In this document: piece by piece, positions 27,966 to 41,400 of the stretch
Layout: each line of letters opens with the position of its first letter
How positions within the stretch are numbered: the first letter of the stretch is position 1
Assembly: GCA_943736015.1 (NCBI GenBank)
Contig: OX031070.1
Coordinates: forward strand, 40,168,173-40,232,172
Source of the DNA: Tridacna crocea
Lineage: Eukaryota; Mollusca; Bivalvia; Cardiida; Cardiidae
Length of the DNA: 64,000 nucleotides
Reading direction: 5' to 3'
Notes under the pieces: generated by a model
What the model saw: only the letters and a program-made list of their open reading frames with translations
Told to the model about the DNA's origin: nothing
The model's database searches: none
Translations under genes and position numbers: made by a program

Positions 27966-28168
27966 GATTTAAACCTATCCACATTGAAAGCATTTGCAGA
28001 CGACAATTTCATAGTGGCTCAAAGGACGCATGTTTTCTTTGATCAGGTAGAAGACTTTGTGAGAAAAGGAGAAAATGCTGCTTAAGAGTATTTTCTCCTT
28101 TTTCCCAGTTTTCAAAATGCATCTGCCTTTGGGTCATTAAAAGGAGTCATTGTGTGGTAAAGGGTTAA
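27966..28168 (-). mobile_element. pB-MITE, decayed
   Basis: Right end GTGTGGTAAAGGGTTAA intact; left terminal repeat missing. Confidence 0.72.
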
Positions 28169-28474
28169 AACTGCTTTTCAGTCTGATATCCATCAAAAAT
28201 TGGTCAGAAAGTTTGTTGCAGTGAAATCTTGAGAAAAAAAAAAAAAAAAAAAAAAATAGAATTTGTCACTTATATGTAGAGCAAGGCTGTTATATAAAAA
28301 AGCCAGCCAAAAGGAAAACATTGTAGAAAAATCTTGAGTGCAGTCTAGAGGCCACATTCTTAATCTGTTACTTATCCAAATTGGTGAAAGTGATAGCCTT
28401 GATGATATATATATACAAAGCTTAAACATTGGGCATATTTGGCAAAAAAAGGTCATTGGGACGATTCTAGGACA

Positions 28475-28593
28475 ATTTCACCCCTGACAATTCCCCCTGT
28501 TGCCATTGTCCTCAGGGGGCAATTGTCAAGGGGGGGGGGGCGGGGCAATTGTCAGGGGGGGGGCGGGGCAATTGTCAGGGGGGGCAATTGTCC
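28475..28593 (+). repeat. G-rich CAATTGTC repeat
   Basis: Four CAATTGTC words separated by G runs of 5-12, preceded by the complementary CCCCTGACAATTCCCCCTG; can form G-quadruplexes or a hairpin. Confidence 0.75.
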
Positions 28594-29276
28594 TGATACA
28601 CATTGGGACTTACCTTTGAAAATCCTTCTGGGCACTCGTCTGAGTCCCATTAAAGTTGGACAGAATGCTTATTTTTTCTTTTTTTCTGTGTTTGATATTT
28701 TGGGAGAGTTCTAAAATTGGCCATATAGGGTAAAAAAAAAAAGTAGGTAAGCTGGAAAAATCTCGGAAAAACCTTCTGTTCCAGTCCATTACTTGTCAAA
28801 ATTGGTCAGACTGCTTGGCTTGAAAAATCTGAAAGTAAATAGAAAATAGTTCAAGTTTGGTTAAAATTATGTAACTGGGACAAATGTTAAAGAAAAGCCT
28901 TTGTCACCAAGAATATACCACATTTCCAGTCTAATTCTCATGACCATCAGAATGTTTGTCTTGATAACTACTTATCTCTGACTAGTTTAAAAATAGGGTA
29001 AAAAAGTCTCTGAGACAAATTCAACAGTGAACATTTTTGTTTTTCAGATTTATAGAAGGGTTGATATGACAGGATTTATTTTGTTACACTATCAAAATCC
29101 ATTGGCAAATTTAATACCTACATAGAGGGGCGGAGAAGCCGGGAAATATATATGGCCTTTTTTTTTTCGGGGGCCGAGGAATACACTGTCGGTTCGTGGT
29201 GCGGGATCTTTACCGGAAGATATACGAAATCGGCCGAGTAGTGACGAGTTCTAAAGCCAGCATTGACCAGTACAAA

Positions 29277-29405
29277 ATGCAGGAACAAGACGACGCACCA
29301 CCGGATTCTAGGCCGTTGGAGGAGAACACGTCCACGGACAGTCCTCTTCTGCAGTCCACAATTAAAGACTGGGGTGAACTAGACCCCGAATTCGTCACTT
29401 TAGCT
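29277..29405 (+). CDS. TMEM120: TMEM120 first coding exon
   Basis: ATG 29277 (A at -3) starts [20 protein letters not shown], then [13 protein letters not shown], the conserved start of the family. The frame is open upstream to about 29196 without another ATG, so this start is preferred. Donor GTAAGC. Confidence 0.82.
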
Positions 29406-32400
29406 GTAAGCGTTATGTTGCATGAAATACATGCATATTTAACGTCCCACAGTCAAAACGTCCCCCCAATTTGGTTAAAACGTCCCACCAAGTACTGTTT
29501 GGTTAAAACGTACCACTATTAGGGCTGACTATTGGCCAGAAAAATGACTAACACGATATTTTTACTATTGCAGCATTAATATCATGATACTATCACTATC
29601 GAGAGAAACATATCTAGTAAAGATAACCACAGGAATTTGACCAAAATAAATGATCAAATACGAAAAAAAAAATCTCAACTAAACACACGGAATGCAATGT
29701 CTCGATTGCCGGTGCCAGCACAAGACAGCTTTTCTCACCCAAAATCACCCATGAAGCAAACATTGATAATAATTTCCTATAGCCTAGCGATAGACAACAG
29801 AAAAATGTACCTGCGACACGGTTCGTCTAAAATGCGAAAAGGAGTCCTTTTTGCGAAAAGGAGTTAAATATAACTCCTTTTTACAAAAAAAAGTTTAAAA
29901 TAAATCCTTTTCGCGAAAAGGACTTAGATGTTACAAAAAGGAGTCATAATAGTCATTCTTTTTCGCGAAAAGGACTTTTAATTTCACTGTTCAAATTAGG
30001 ATTTTTGCAGAGACCAGTGCACTTAGCTATGCTTTCCCGGAGTTTCTGTTCACTTGATTTTCACACAATAGTCCTACCAATGCAGTGGCTGCTCTTTCCA
30101 GACAACCGTTATCAAAAAAAAAAAAAATAAATAAATAAAAGAAAGATCAGCAGTTGGGAAGGAATAATTCTTGTTGCAATAACTGATCATCAATCCTTGG
30201 AGAAAAATGGCAGAATGAGGTTCCGAACCAGTGACCTCTTTTTCTCCTTTTCCAACAATGATCCTACACTTCTCAAAACAAACTTCATTTTTTTTAGTTA
30301 AATAAGTGTCTTGTTTGCAGTTGCTTTCCATCTGAACAAGTCTTAACTTTTGTCTTTTGGGAAAGGGTTAAGACACCCCTTTTCAGAACTCCGGAAAAGC
30401 ATAGATAGGTGCATTTATCATGTAATGATGTTGAAAACGATGTACAAAAAGAAAAATCCTAATTTTAGAAGGGTTCTTTTTCATGAACTTATAAATCCTT
30501 TTAGCGAAAAGGACTAAGTCCTATGACTCCTTTTCGTAAAATTTAAAGTCCTTTTCGTGAAAAAGGAGTAAAAATAAACTCCTTTTCGTGAAAAGGACTC
30601 CTTTTCGAAAACCCTGCATTTGTGTCCCTTTTTGGCATAAAACTTTTACAGAAAAGCCACTGCAGCTGAGTAAAACCACCAACAGTCCAACATACAATGC
30701 TGTTATTTACTTCATATCATCGTAGAATGATTTTTGAGATCTACAGAAACCTGAAATATGACACAGTTATGCCCCTTTTTGGCATGGAACCTGCATAGAG
30801 AAAAGTAAAGGCAGCTGAGTCGTTGCACCTCTATTCAGTGCTTTCTTTACTCTTTACCAAACAACAAAATTGTAGACCAGTCCAAATTGAAAGCATTTGC
30901 AGACGACAGCCTAGGTATGGCTCAAAAATTAAAATTTGTCGTGGGTAGGGTAGAAAACATTGTGAAAAAAGGAGAAAATGCTGGTTACCAGCATTTTCTC
31001 CTTTTCCCACAATTTTTTCAGAAGGCTTCTTTCTCAGGGTAGTAAAAACCAGGGATTGTTTGGTAAAGAGTTAAATTTCTTATCATTCTAGAATGATTTT
31101 GAGATCTACAAAAGGAAACTAGACGAAATGAAGGCATCGCAGAAGAAGTGTTTAAGTGGCATTGCACACCTAAGGTATAGGACAAAAAGGATCACCGATA
31201 ATATAAAGTAAGCAGATTGCTTTTTGTTTTTGTTTTATCTTAATTCATTCCCATCCGACAAAATTTTAGGTTTTGTCCAAATCGAAAGCATTTGCAGATG
31301 ACAAAATATAAGTGACTAGAAATTTGAAATTTGTTTTGTGAGGGGTAGAAAACATTGTGGGGAAAGGAGAAAATGCTGGTTACCAATGTTTTCCAAAAGG
31401 TTCTTTCTCTTGGTTGTAAAAAGTAGAGATTGTATGGTAATGGGTTAAACATTGTTTCTGTTACAGACTGTAAAACTTTGACCTGGTGGTGCAGAGCTAA
31501 GGTCATTGTGAGAAGCAATATGAAATGCAATGTAAAGATAAAGAACTCTGGAATTGAACAACATGGATAGAAAGCACCTTTTTCACAATGTTTACAGAGG
31601 GTAAAAGAGTATTGACTTCACGTGTAAACAGATATAAGACGAATAATTTCAACCTGGCTTGAGGCCACTCAAATGAAAAGTAAACTTCGTGACTTATGTC
31701 AAAGGTTAGTTACACCCTGGTCAGTTCCCACAGCCTATATTATAGTTTTCCTACAATGTATTCCAAAGCTTTCTGTCTCAGGGTCGTTAAAAGTCGGGAT
31801 TGTGTTATAAAGACTTAATCTATGAATATCCTTGGTATATTAAAGATAAATATGGCAGAGGTGTTATTGCATGGCTATCTGGTTAGTTGAAAGATAAATT
31901 TATTTACTGATTTTAGAAATATTCGAGACCCATCTGTCAATGATCGGAATCTTCTCAATGACCTTCAAACAAGGATGGCTAAAAGGAAGAATATGTTTCG
32001 TGACTATGAAGATCATCTTCCTCATACAAACGGGTAAATTTCTGTTATGCGACTATCTATGTCTACCCCATCCCCCTTCTCTCTCTCTCTCCTCTTTTCT
32101 CTCTCTCTCTCTCTCTCTCAGTCACCTGCCCGGGTGGATCAGTGGTGAGCATGTCGAACTCATGACCTTGTGGTTGTGAGTTTGATACTCGGTTGAGGCA
32201 AACTTTTTCTCCGGCGTATTTTCGCCACTGACCTCTGTTTGAGCATGTCAGAAAAGTAGTCGGTGGCTCTGGAAAGAAAGTTGTGTTAGTACCGTTGTGA
32301 GAAAGCCAGGAGACGTGTGTCACCGACCATCATGATATAACTTCAGCTGTTAAAGTGGGGTTAAACCCCAATACAACCAACTGAATCTCTCTAAGTCTGC

Positions 32401-35400
32401 CTGTCCGGTAACTGGCATAATTATTCTCTTTATACCACATTCTTTTCTTCTCTTCCATTGGTGAATTGTTTTAGTCAAAATTTTGTCATCCGAATTTAGC
32501 CTTTCAATCTAGGTGAAATTTAAATTTTGTCATTTGATAAATGGTTTTCAACTATCATACAAACAAAGAGATTCTGGTTTGAGTAAATATTCTGAATAAC
32601 GACATTTTAATTATTGATAATTTTAGTTTTGCTTTCTCCATGCTATAAGTTATCTGTGTATAATATTTTCTTTTTTTTTTTCAGACTATATCTGAATGTC
32701 ATCCTTGGCCAAGTCAGTGTTTCACTGTTAAACAAGGAAGACAAGTAAGAAAAGTTATAGAGGATATTTGTTCTTTTCTGTGAAAGATTGAAATTTATTT
32801 CATCGAGTGAATACCATCGCCAATATTTTCACGAGTGGCTGTGCCACTCGTGAAACTATTACTGATGGTGTCTACTCAATGAATTAAATTTCCATCTTTC
32901 ACCAAAAAAAACCTCAAATATTCTATTTATTTCATGCTTTTAACCCCTTTTTAACCCTAAATTCGGTCAAATTATCTCCCTTTTGAACTCAATGGTCTAT
33001 ATATAACATGCAAATTTGTACATTCACAGTGCTCAAAAGCAGGCTTCTATATATTTATTGTGCAAAACTAAATGACAATTCATTAAAATGATGTGTAATT
33101 ATGTGTATATTTTGTTTATTTTCCTACTTAGCTGACTAGTAAAGGAAAGTGTGTAACCCTTTGCCACACAATGCTGACTTTTGACGGACCTGGAAAAGAA
33201 GCCTTTTGAAAATATTGTGGGAAAAGGAGAAAATGCTGGTAACCAGCATTTTCTCCTTTTTCCATAATGTTTTCTACCATATCAAAGAAAATGTGCACCA
33301 TTTGAGCCACATTGAAATTGTCATCTGCAAATGCTTTCAATTTGGACCAATATAAAATTTTGTCATTTGGTAAAGGGTTAATTCAAATATAAGCTAAATT
33401 TAATTCAAATATAAGCTAAATTTAATTCAAATGTAAGCTTAATTATAGAGGCGTATATATGCTTTTCAAAGGCAAATTTCTCAGAAACGAGCTTGATGGC
33501 CCACATGTTTTTTACCACTATCTCCCACAGACATGATTAGCTTTGTATGTGCAAAGTTTTTGAAAAAGTGTGTCATTTAGGAAAAATTGTTATATGTGTC
33601 CTATATTCTTGATAATCCAAATTTCACGGATTACTGATTGAACAAAATATGACAATTTATTTCCCTAAGGGTGACAGCTTTTTAATTGTTTGTGTGCATT
33701 TCACAACTGTAAAGGTTACGATCACTACTTGGATCTTATCTTGGCTGATTGAGCCCGATTTCAAGATTCCTGTGATGCTTCCTCTATTGGATGCTGGTTA
33801 TTACCCCCCTTTATATCATATTTCTTAAAGCCAATGAAATATTGATTTACAAACCCTTTACGAATACACATGAAGCGATGAGCAGACATCCACATGGGTT
33901 TCCATGTTCACCTTCTATTCGAAAGGTAGTGACCCTATTCTGTTTTTATAAAAGATGAAATGCTACGAGCAATTTCATTCGTTGCAGTTAGAGCTGGCTG
34001 CATCCAATAAAAAAGTGTATCATGGGGATGCAAGGGTAGAGTAGCGTAGTGAATGATCAAGCCTTGGCTTGGGAAGATGTTGCTTTTGTGGCCAGAGCAG
34101 ATAAAAAAAAGAGTATGTGTACAACAGTAACAGGTACCGGTAATCATAAAAATAGTGTTACAGTTATCCCCCTTTTTATGCCCCTGGAAATTTCACTAAT
34201 AGCATCTGGTGCTGAGTGTTGGCATCCACTCTTGTTATCTTTCTACATTTCAGATATCTGTACAAACAAGATTATGAAAGGTTCAAGTTGACATTGAGTT
34301 ACATCATTTTTGCTTTTTCAATGGTATTAGTTGTATTGCATTACTCCTACTTACTGCCAGAAAGGATAAGGTAAGAATGCATGACAATGAGGTCTTTTGT
34401 ACACATTAACATTAACTTCTAACCAAACAATCCATTGTTTTAACTCTTTACCACATGAGAAAATTTTAGACTGGTCCAAATTGAAAGCATTTGTAGACGA
34501 CAAAATAAAGGTGACTGAAGAACTGAAATTTGTTCTGGGAAGGGAAGAAAACACTGTGGGAAAACGAGAAAATGCTGGTTACCAGCATTTTCTCCTTTTC
34601 CCACAGTGTTTTCAAAAGGCCTTTTTCTCTGGGGCGTCAAAAGTACGGATTGTGTGGTAATGGGTTAACAGCCCTGAAGAATAAACTCTATTTAAAAACT
34701 TTGTGGGAAAAGGAGAAAATACTGGAAACCAGCATTTTCTCCTTTTCCCACAATTTTTTCTACCCTATCAAAGATAAATTCCATCTTTGGAGCCAAGTTT
34801 GAATTGATGTCTGCAAATGCTTTCAATTTGGACAAGTCTATTCTTATCTTCGTGGTAATGAGATGAAGTGTCTTTTCCCTACTGTAGTTGCCTTTGCAGC
34901 CAGTGTAAATCAAGATCAGACTACACAAAACATGCAATCTCATCTTTGATCTACACTGTCTGTATTGGTGAAACAGTACAGACAAAAGGCAGCCAGGAAA
35001 TTGAAATCATCTTTGTCTTATTCTAGAAGGAAAATGTCAACCGAGTGAATTTGGCTCTTTAAGCCTAAATATAGTAAGTTAAGGAGAAAATGCTAGTAAC
35101 CAGCATTTTCTCCTTCACATGTGTTTCTCTGAAGGTTAATTCCTACTATTTCAACCACATTTTCATTTTTAGTGTGCAAGTTCTTTCTTTGTGGACAAGT
35201 CTTAAATTTTATTGTTAGTTAACCCATTACCACACAACAGAATTATATAAAGATCCAACTTGGAAGTATATAGTTGAACTTGGTTGTTTGGTTTTAACTC
35301 ATTACCAAACGACAAAATTTTAGGTTTGTCCAAATTGAAAACGTTTGCAGACAACAAAATAAAAGTGACTGAAAATTTGAAATTTGTTTTGTGAAGAATG

Positions 35401-38400
35401 GAAAATATTACGGGAAAAGGAGAAAATGCTGGTTACCAGCATTTTCTCCTTTTCCCACAATGTTTTCGAAAGGCTTCTTTCTCAGGGTCGTCAAAAGTAG
35501 GGATTGTGTGGTAATGGGTTGAATTGGTTTTCAACATTAATTTAGTTTTATTGCCATAGCCAGTGCATCCTTTCCTTGACTTCCTGTTACCAGTAGTTTG
35601 TACAACTCTTTTCCCAAGCCACTTGCTGCTTTCTCCACATTAATAGTGTTTAAAGAATTTCTAGTACTGAGAAAACATAGCTAGTGTTCTTGACATGATA
35701 TGAGCAGTTCCAAGGTTTGACCTATCTCATCAAGAGATTTAAACCTGGTGCCTTTGGTGTGAGAGACCATCGTTCAAATTCCATGAAACTGATTTCCAAA
35801 AAATGGAAAAAAAAAGATAAAGATGAGAAAAAGGAAATTTCCCCAAAACTGAATGAAGTAAACATGAAATGTTACTATTTACCACGTAGCACTGAATTCT
35901 AATTAAATGGCTTTATGCCAGCAAAGTAGACCAAGATCAGATATGCAAAGAATGTGCAGTCTGATTTAAGATGTACATTGTCTGCTTCCTTGCCAGATAT
36001 TATCATGAAAACAGCTTTGAAATTGCAACATGTGTTTTTCTCGTGGTTTAACTCAAAGAGTGCAGAATAAGCCTAACAAACAGTTGCATCCTAGAAATAT
36101 ACCCCTGATAAAAGCAGTTTCAAGGTTGTCCTTGTGCAAAATGTCCCCGCAAAGCGGACAGTGTAGATCAGAGATCAGACTGCACATAATATGCAGTCTG
36201 ATCTTGATCTGTGCTGGCTGCAAAAGTAACTAATGTTATGAAAGGCAAGTGAAAAGTGAATTTCATCTATTCAGCACTAGAGGGTTTTTATTACAGGTGG
36301 ATGGATTCTGTACTGCATTTCTTGCTGGTTTGGTACTATTGTACATTGACAATACGTGAACAGATTCTTATCGTAAATGGATCAAGGTAAGACTGGGTTT
36401 AGGATAATTGATAAACTGGATGCAAGCTTATCATTTGTTCACCAGACAAATAAAGATATATTGTCTTGTCTGTATGGGAATTGAATCTGAAAATAACATT
36501 TTTAAGTAGTTTGATTCGAAATTGAAGATTTTGAGATGGATTGTATTGGAAGGGTTGGATTCTTAAAACACTATTATTATATCATTAAATGATACAATTT
36601 AGAGCAGTTTGACAAGAAAATGTTTTTCTCATCTTACCATGATGTTCTCAAAAGCTGTTTTCCTCATAGTCACTAAATCACAAGATTTTTGTAAGGAGTT
36701 TGTCATCATCTTAATTACTGAGAGCATTTGCAAATGACAAATATGTCTCTAGTTGTGGAATATGCTTTAAAACATAAAAACATTATGGGAAAAGGAGAAA
36801 ATTCAGGTTTTCTCATTGTATCACCAAGTTTTCAAAAGCCCTTTTCCTCAGGGCTGTTCAAACACAGGATTGTTTTGTAATATGTTTATCACACTTACTA
36901 TTATATTTTGTTAAGTATAATGTGAGATGATTAGTTGTGTAAAGAGAGGTGAACATCGGAAGTTTCTAAACGATTTGATATGCTTGTACATGAGCAGTTA
37001 TTGGCATACTGTTAACTTCTGCAAATTGCAGAAGACATGTAATAGAAGAAAATGCATGTTACTTTTTTGATGTTTCTTGAATTCATTGTTGGAAAATGAG
37101 CCATCACCTTTATTTTCAATAATATTTTCAATCTATATCAAGGATGCTAACAGTAATTTTTCATTCATGTTTAACTCTTTACCAAACGACAAAATGTTAC
37201 AATGTTTTCAAAAGCCTTCTTTCTCAGGGTCGTTAAAAGTCGGGATTGTGTAGTAAAGAGTTAAAGCATTTGATTGTAAAGGGCAATCTATAGTGTATGT
37301 GGACCAAATGATTGTGTTACTGGATAAGTCTGTACAGAAAAGATTGTGGAGACAGAGAAGTGCCGAGTACCAACGTTTTCTCCTTTTCCAATAAAGTATT
37401 CGAAAGTCTTTTCATGCGTGATCCTCAAAACTTGGGATTGTGTGGTAAAGGGTAAAGGTTCCATCTAATTAAAGAACCATATATTTATTTTTACTTTCAG
37501 AATTAAAGGATGGTGGTTGGCACACCATTTTGTATCTACCGTGTGTTCGGGAATCACTCTGATATGGTAGGTTTCCACGTTACATAACTCATTACCACAT
37601 GACAAAATTTTAGACTGGTTCAAATTGAAAGCATTCGCAGACGACAACATAAAGGTGACTGAAAAATTGAAATTAGATCTGGGAAGAAAACAATGTGGGA
37701 AAAGGAGAAAATGCTGGTTACCAGCATTTTCTCCTTTTCCTACAGTGTTTTCAAAAGGCTTCTTTCTTAGGGGCTTCAAAAGTAGGGATTGTGTGGTAAT
37801 GGCTTAAAGGACTTTACATTTTTAACCCATTACCACACAATCCCTACTTTTGACGGCCCTGAAAAAGAAAAGGCCTTTAGAAAACTTTGTGGGAAAATGA
37901 GAAAATCCTGGTAAGCAGCATTTTCTCCTTTTCCCACAAAGTTGTCTACCTTTCAAAAAACAAATTTCAAATTTTCAATCACTTTTTTTGTTGTTGTGTG
38001 CATATGCTTTCGATTTGGACATACCTAAACTTTTGTCATGTTGTAATTAGTTAAATGTGTTTGAGCTCCTATTCAACAGCCATTCTTAAGTCCATTCTGA
38101 GTCTAATTCTAGATTTAGAAATTTAACTCTTAACCACACGAAAAAATTTTAGGCTTGTCCAAATCGAAAGCATTTGCAGACGACAAAATAAAAGTGAATG
38201 GAAATATGAAATTTGATTTGTGAAGGGTAGAAAAACATTGTGGAAAAAGGAGAAAATGCTGGTTACCAGAATTTTCTCCTTTTCCCACAATGTTTTCAGA
38301 AGGCTTCCATCTCAAGGTTGTTAAAAGTAGGGATTGTCTGGTAATGGGTTAAGCAATTTCTAATACTAGGTTTAGCCAATCAGGAGTTGCATTGCACATA

Positions 38401-41400
38401 ATTTCAATTTTGGAAAATTTTTGAAAATTAGACCATTTACACTTTACCAAAAGACACAATTATCAACATTACCAGGGTTAGAATTTCATTTTTTTATTCA
38501 CTTGCAAATTTTAGAAAGTAGCTTTTATTTCCACTTGCAAAATTAAAACTGGACTCGCATTGTTTTTTTTTTTTTGAAGCTCAGCTTACCTAACAATTGT
38601 AAAGAACAAATGGCTGTACAAAATGTTCAATTCTTAGATGATTCTATTACGTAGGCTAACTTGTCAATTGAGACAACAACCAAACAAGAGGAACGTTAAT
38701 TGACATTAAAACCCTCGTTGAACAATAAATTCAATTCCAGTTGAATTTCTGTTCTAGAGCCAAGTTAAATTTCTACAAAACTTACAATGGTGGACGATTT
38801 TGTAAATGAAATACTGATGTGTCACATCCAAATATATGTGTGTACGGTAACTGATTTACCCCTAATTTGCTTCTCGTTGCTCTTTGTGCATAATGATTTA
38901 TCATTTCATGAAAGATTGACAAATGTTTTTGTTTCAAATCAGAGATTTAATTCGCCTACCGTTTTTTTCCGTATAAAAAACACAAAACCTCAGTATCGGC
39001 TGTGAGTGCATACGAAGGCACTTGCCTCACAAAACTCTGATAACGAACAACAACTCGGAGGCTTCAATGGCGACATGCAAAAATTATCAACAGCGGTTGA
39101 AGGGTATTTTCAGTGCGATATGACCGATGAATATCCAGAACGATAGGGATTACTCTTATTTTGTATTCACATATGAAATTTAGTACATTCGGTAACTGTT
39201 CTTCAATAATTTGCACTCGCTTTTTTTTGCAAGTGCTTGAAATTTCACCTCGCATTTTCCAATTCTGGCTTGCATTTTGCGAGTAAATATGTGGGAATTT
39301 CGAAACCTGATTACTGATTTGAAGGAATTTTGGGATGACAATTTCAATGTAGCTTAAATCTTTACCAAATGACAAAATTATAGACTGGTCCAAATTGGAA
39401 GTATTTGCAGACGACAATATAATTGTGACTGAAAAATTGATATTTTGTCAGGAAAGGGTAGAAAACGTTGTAAAGGAGAAAATGCTGGTTACCAGCATTT
39501 TCTCTTTATCCCACAATGTTTTCAATAAGCTCCTTTCACAAGATTGTAAAAACCTGGGATCGTTTGGTAAGGGATTTAAAGATGCCAAATGGCAAGTTAG
39601 CTGAGAGTGAGCATTTTCTCCGTCTTTCACAGCGTTTATTATAGTTCCTGTATGAGATTGGTAAGAGATCCTTTAGTTTAGGGATTCTGTCACATTATTA
39701 TAACCCCGCAAAACATGTTTTTGGGCGTACAATGGAAACAGCCTGTCTGTCTGTGTGTCCGTCGGTGTGTCCGTCTGTGTACAAAATACCAGTAATTGCC
39801 TGTTTCTGTCAAAGCGCTGGCGGGGATATTCTAGTCATATTCACTGACAGCTCTAGTTGTTTATACTTTACAGGCCTGATAGCTGGTCCTATAAATATTT
39901 CCGAACACAGTATGGCTGGTTTATTCTCTATGTGGGTAAGCATTTTACTCTGGTACATGGTATAATTATATTATAGGGATCCAAGTATAGTTAATTTGAT
40001 AAATGGTATGAAAGACAATGAAGGTAGTTGATCAGTCAAAATACAGTAATGCAGCTTAGTAGATAATAGTTACCATGAAGGACTTGACTGAAGCAAATAC
40101 ATTTATCCAAATAGGATACTTGCTTTGTTAGAGATACTATACAGGTGTTTGGACTAGTAAAACACAAGTTAAATTACTTTATTTGGTTGACATGCAAGAA
40201 CATTTTCTTGTGAGATGAATCTATTTCTTTCTTAGACAGTCAGTAAGTTCCTGTATTTTGTCCAAGAGATCATATAATTTTTGAAGGAAAGAATCTTTTT
40301 CCTCTATTTTCTTTCATCAAAGGTTAGTTGAAAGCCAGGGCTTGTTTTCTATTGTAGCATGTACACAAATTTTACAATATTACTACCAGCAAGGCTGTCT
40401 CTACAGATTAAAGGCATTGGGTCAGAGACATGATATGGACATCACTGTGGGTAAGTCGATTTTCTATTGCTTGTGAATCGCTGTCATGGTTCAGCACACT
40501 ATCCCATGTTTTCCATGGCCCCAATAAGAAGAGCTATTGAATATGTTATTGGAAAAGAAGAAAATGCCGGTATACAACAGGCTTGTGTAAACTTGAGATC
40601 TATGGTAAAGGGTCAAAAAAAGTTACGTTCCTTTTTATACCCCCTTCAAAACAAATGTTTTCGGAGGTATATTGGAATCGGCCTGTCTGTCTGTCCATGT
40701 GTCCATCCTTGTGTCTGCCTGCATATGCTAGCGAAGTTGGAGAAGCCCAAAATTTTGTTGTAATGTCTTTACCATTGTCCTACAGTACATGACCATGTTT
40801 TTCATAAATTATCCTGCACATACTTGCTTGTCTTTATTAAAAACACAATTTTACCAACAACCAAAGTGAAAGCATGTGCAGACAACATATTTAAGGTTTC
40901 TCAATACATGAGATGTGTGTTTGAATGGTAAGAAAACATTGTGGGAAAAGAAGAAAATGCTGGTATCCAACAAAGTTTTCTAAAGCTCTCTCTGTTGGGG
41001 TTGGTAAAACTTGGCATTGTGTAGTAGAGGGTGAAACTTTAGTTTGTAGAAGTCATTTATTTCATTTGAATCCCAAGCTTTGCCATTCTTCACTCAAAGC
41101 TTGATGAGTTATTGCAACAGGATCTATCTCACCACTGATCAGTCACCACAACTTTGTTGGAAAGTCTCCATTGGGTTTTGGAAAATACTGTGAAATGTTC
41201 TGTTCAAGGAAATCCCAGAAAAGCTTGGGTAATGGCAGCTGTTTAGGAAGAAAATTGTGACATGCTGGTAAAAGATTGATCGATTTTATGATGTTTAACG
41301 CCGTTTCCAACATTATTTCAGTTATATCATGGCAGCCAGTGCACCTATACATGCATTCCTGGTGTTTCTATTACCAATACTTAGGACAATTTCTTTCCAA

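Noticed and set aside
29196-29276. Upstream extension of TMEM120 from GTG 29196
   Set aside because: Frame is open but has no ATG before 29277, and GTG is not an expected nuclear start.
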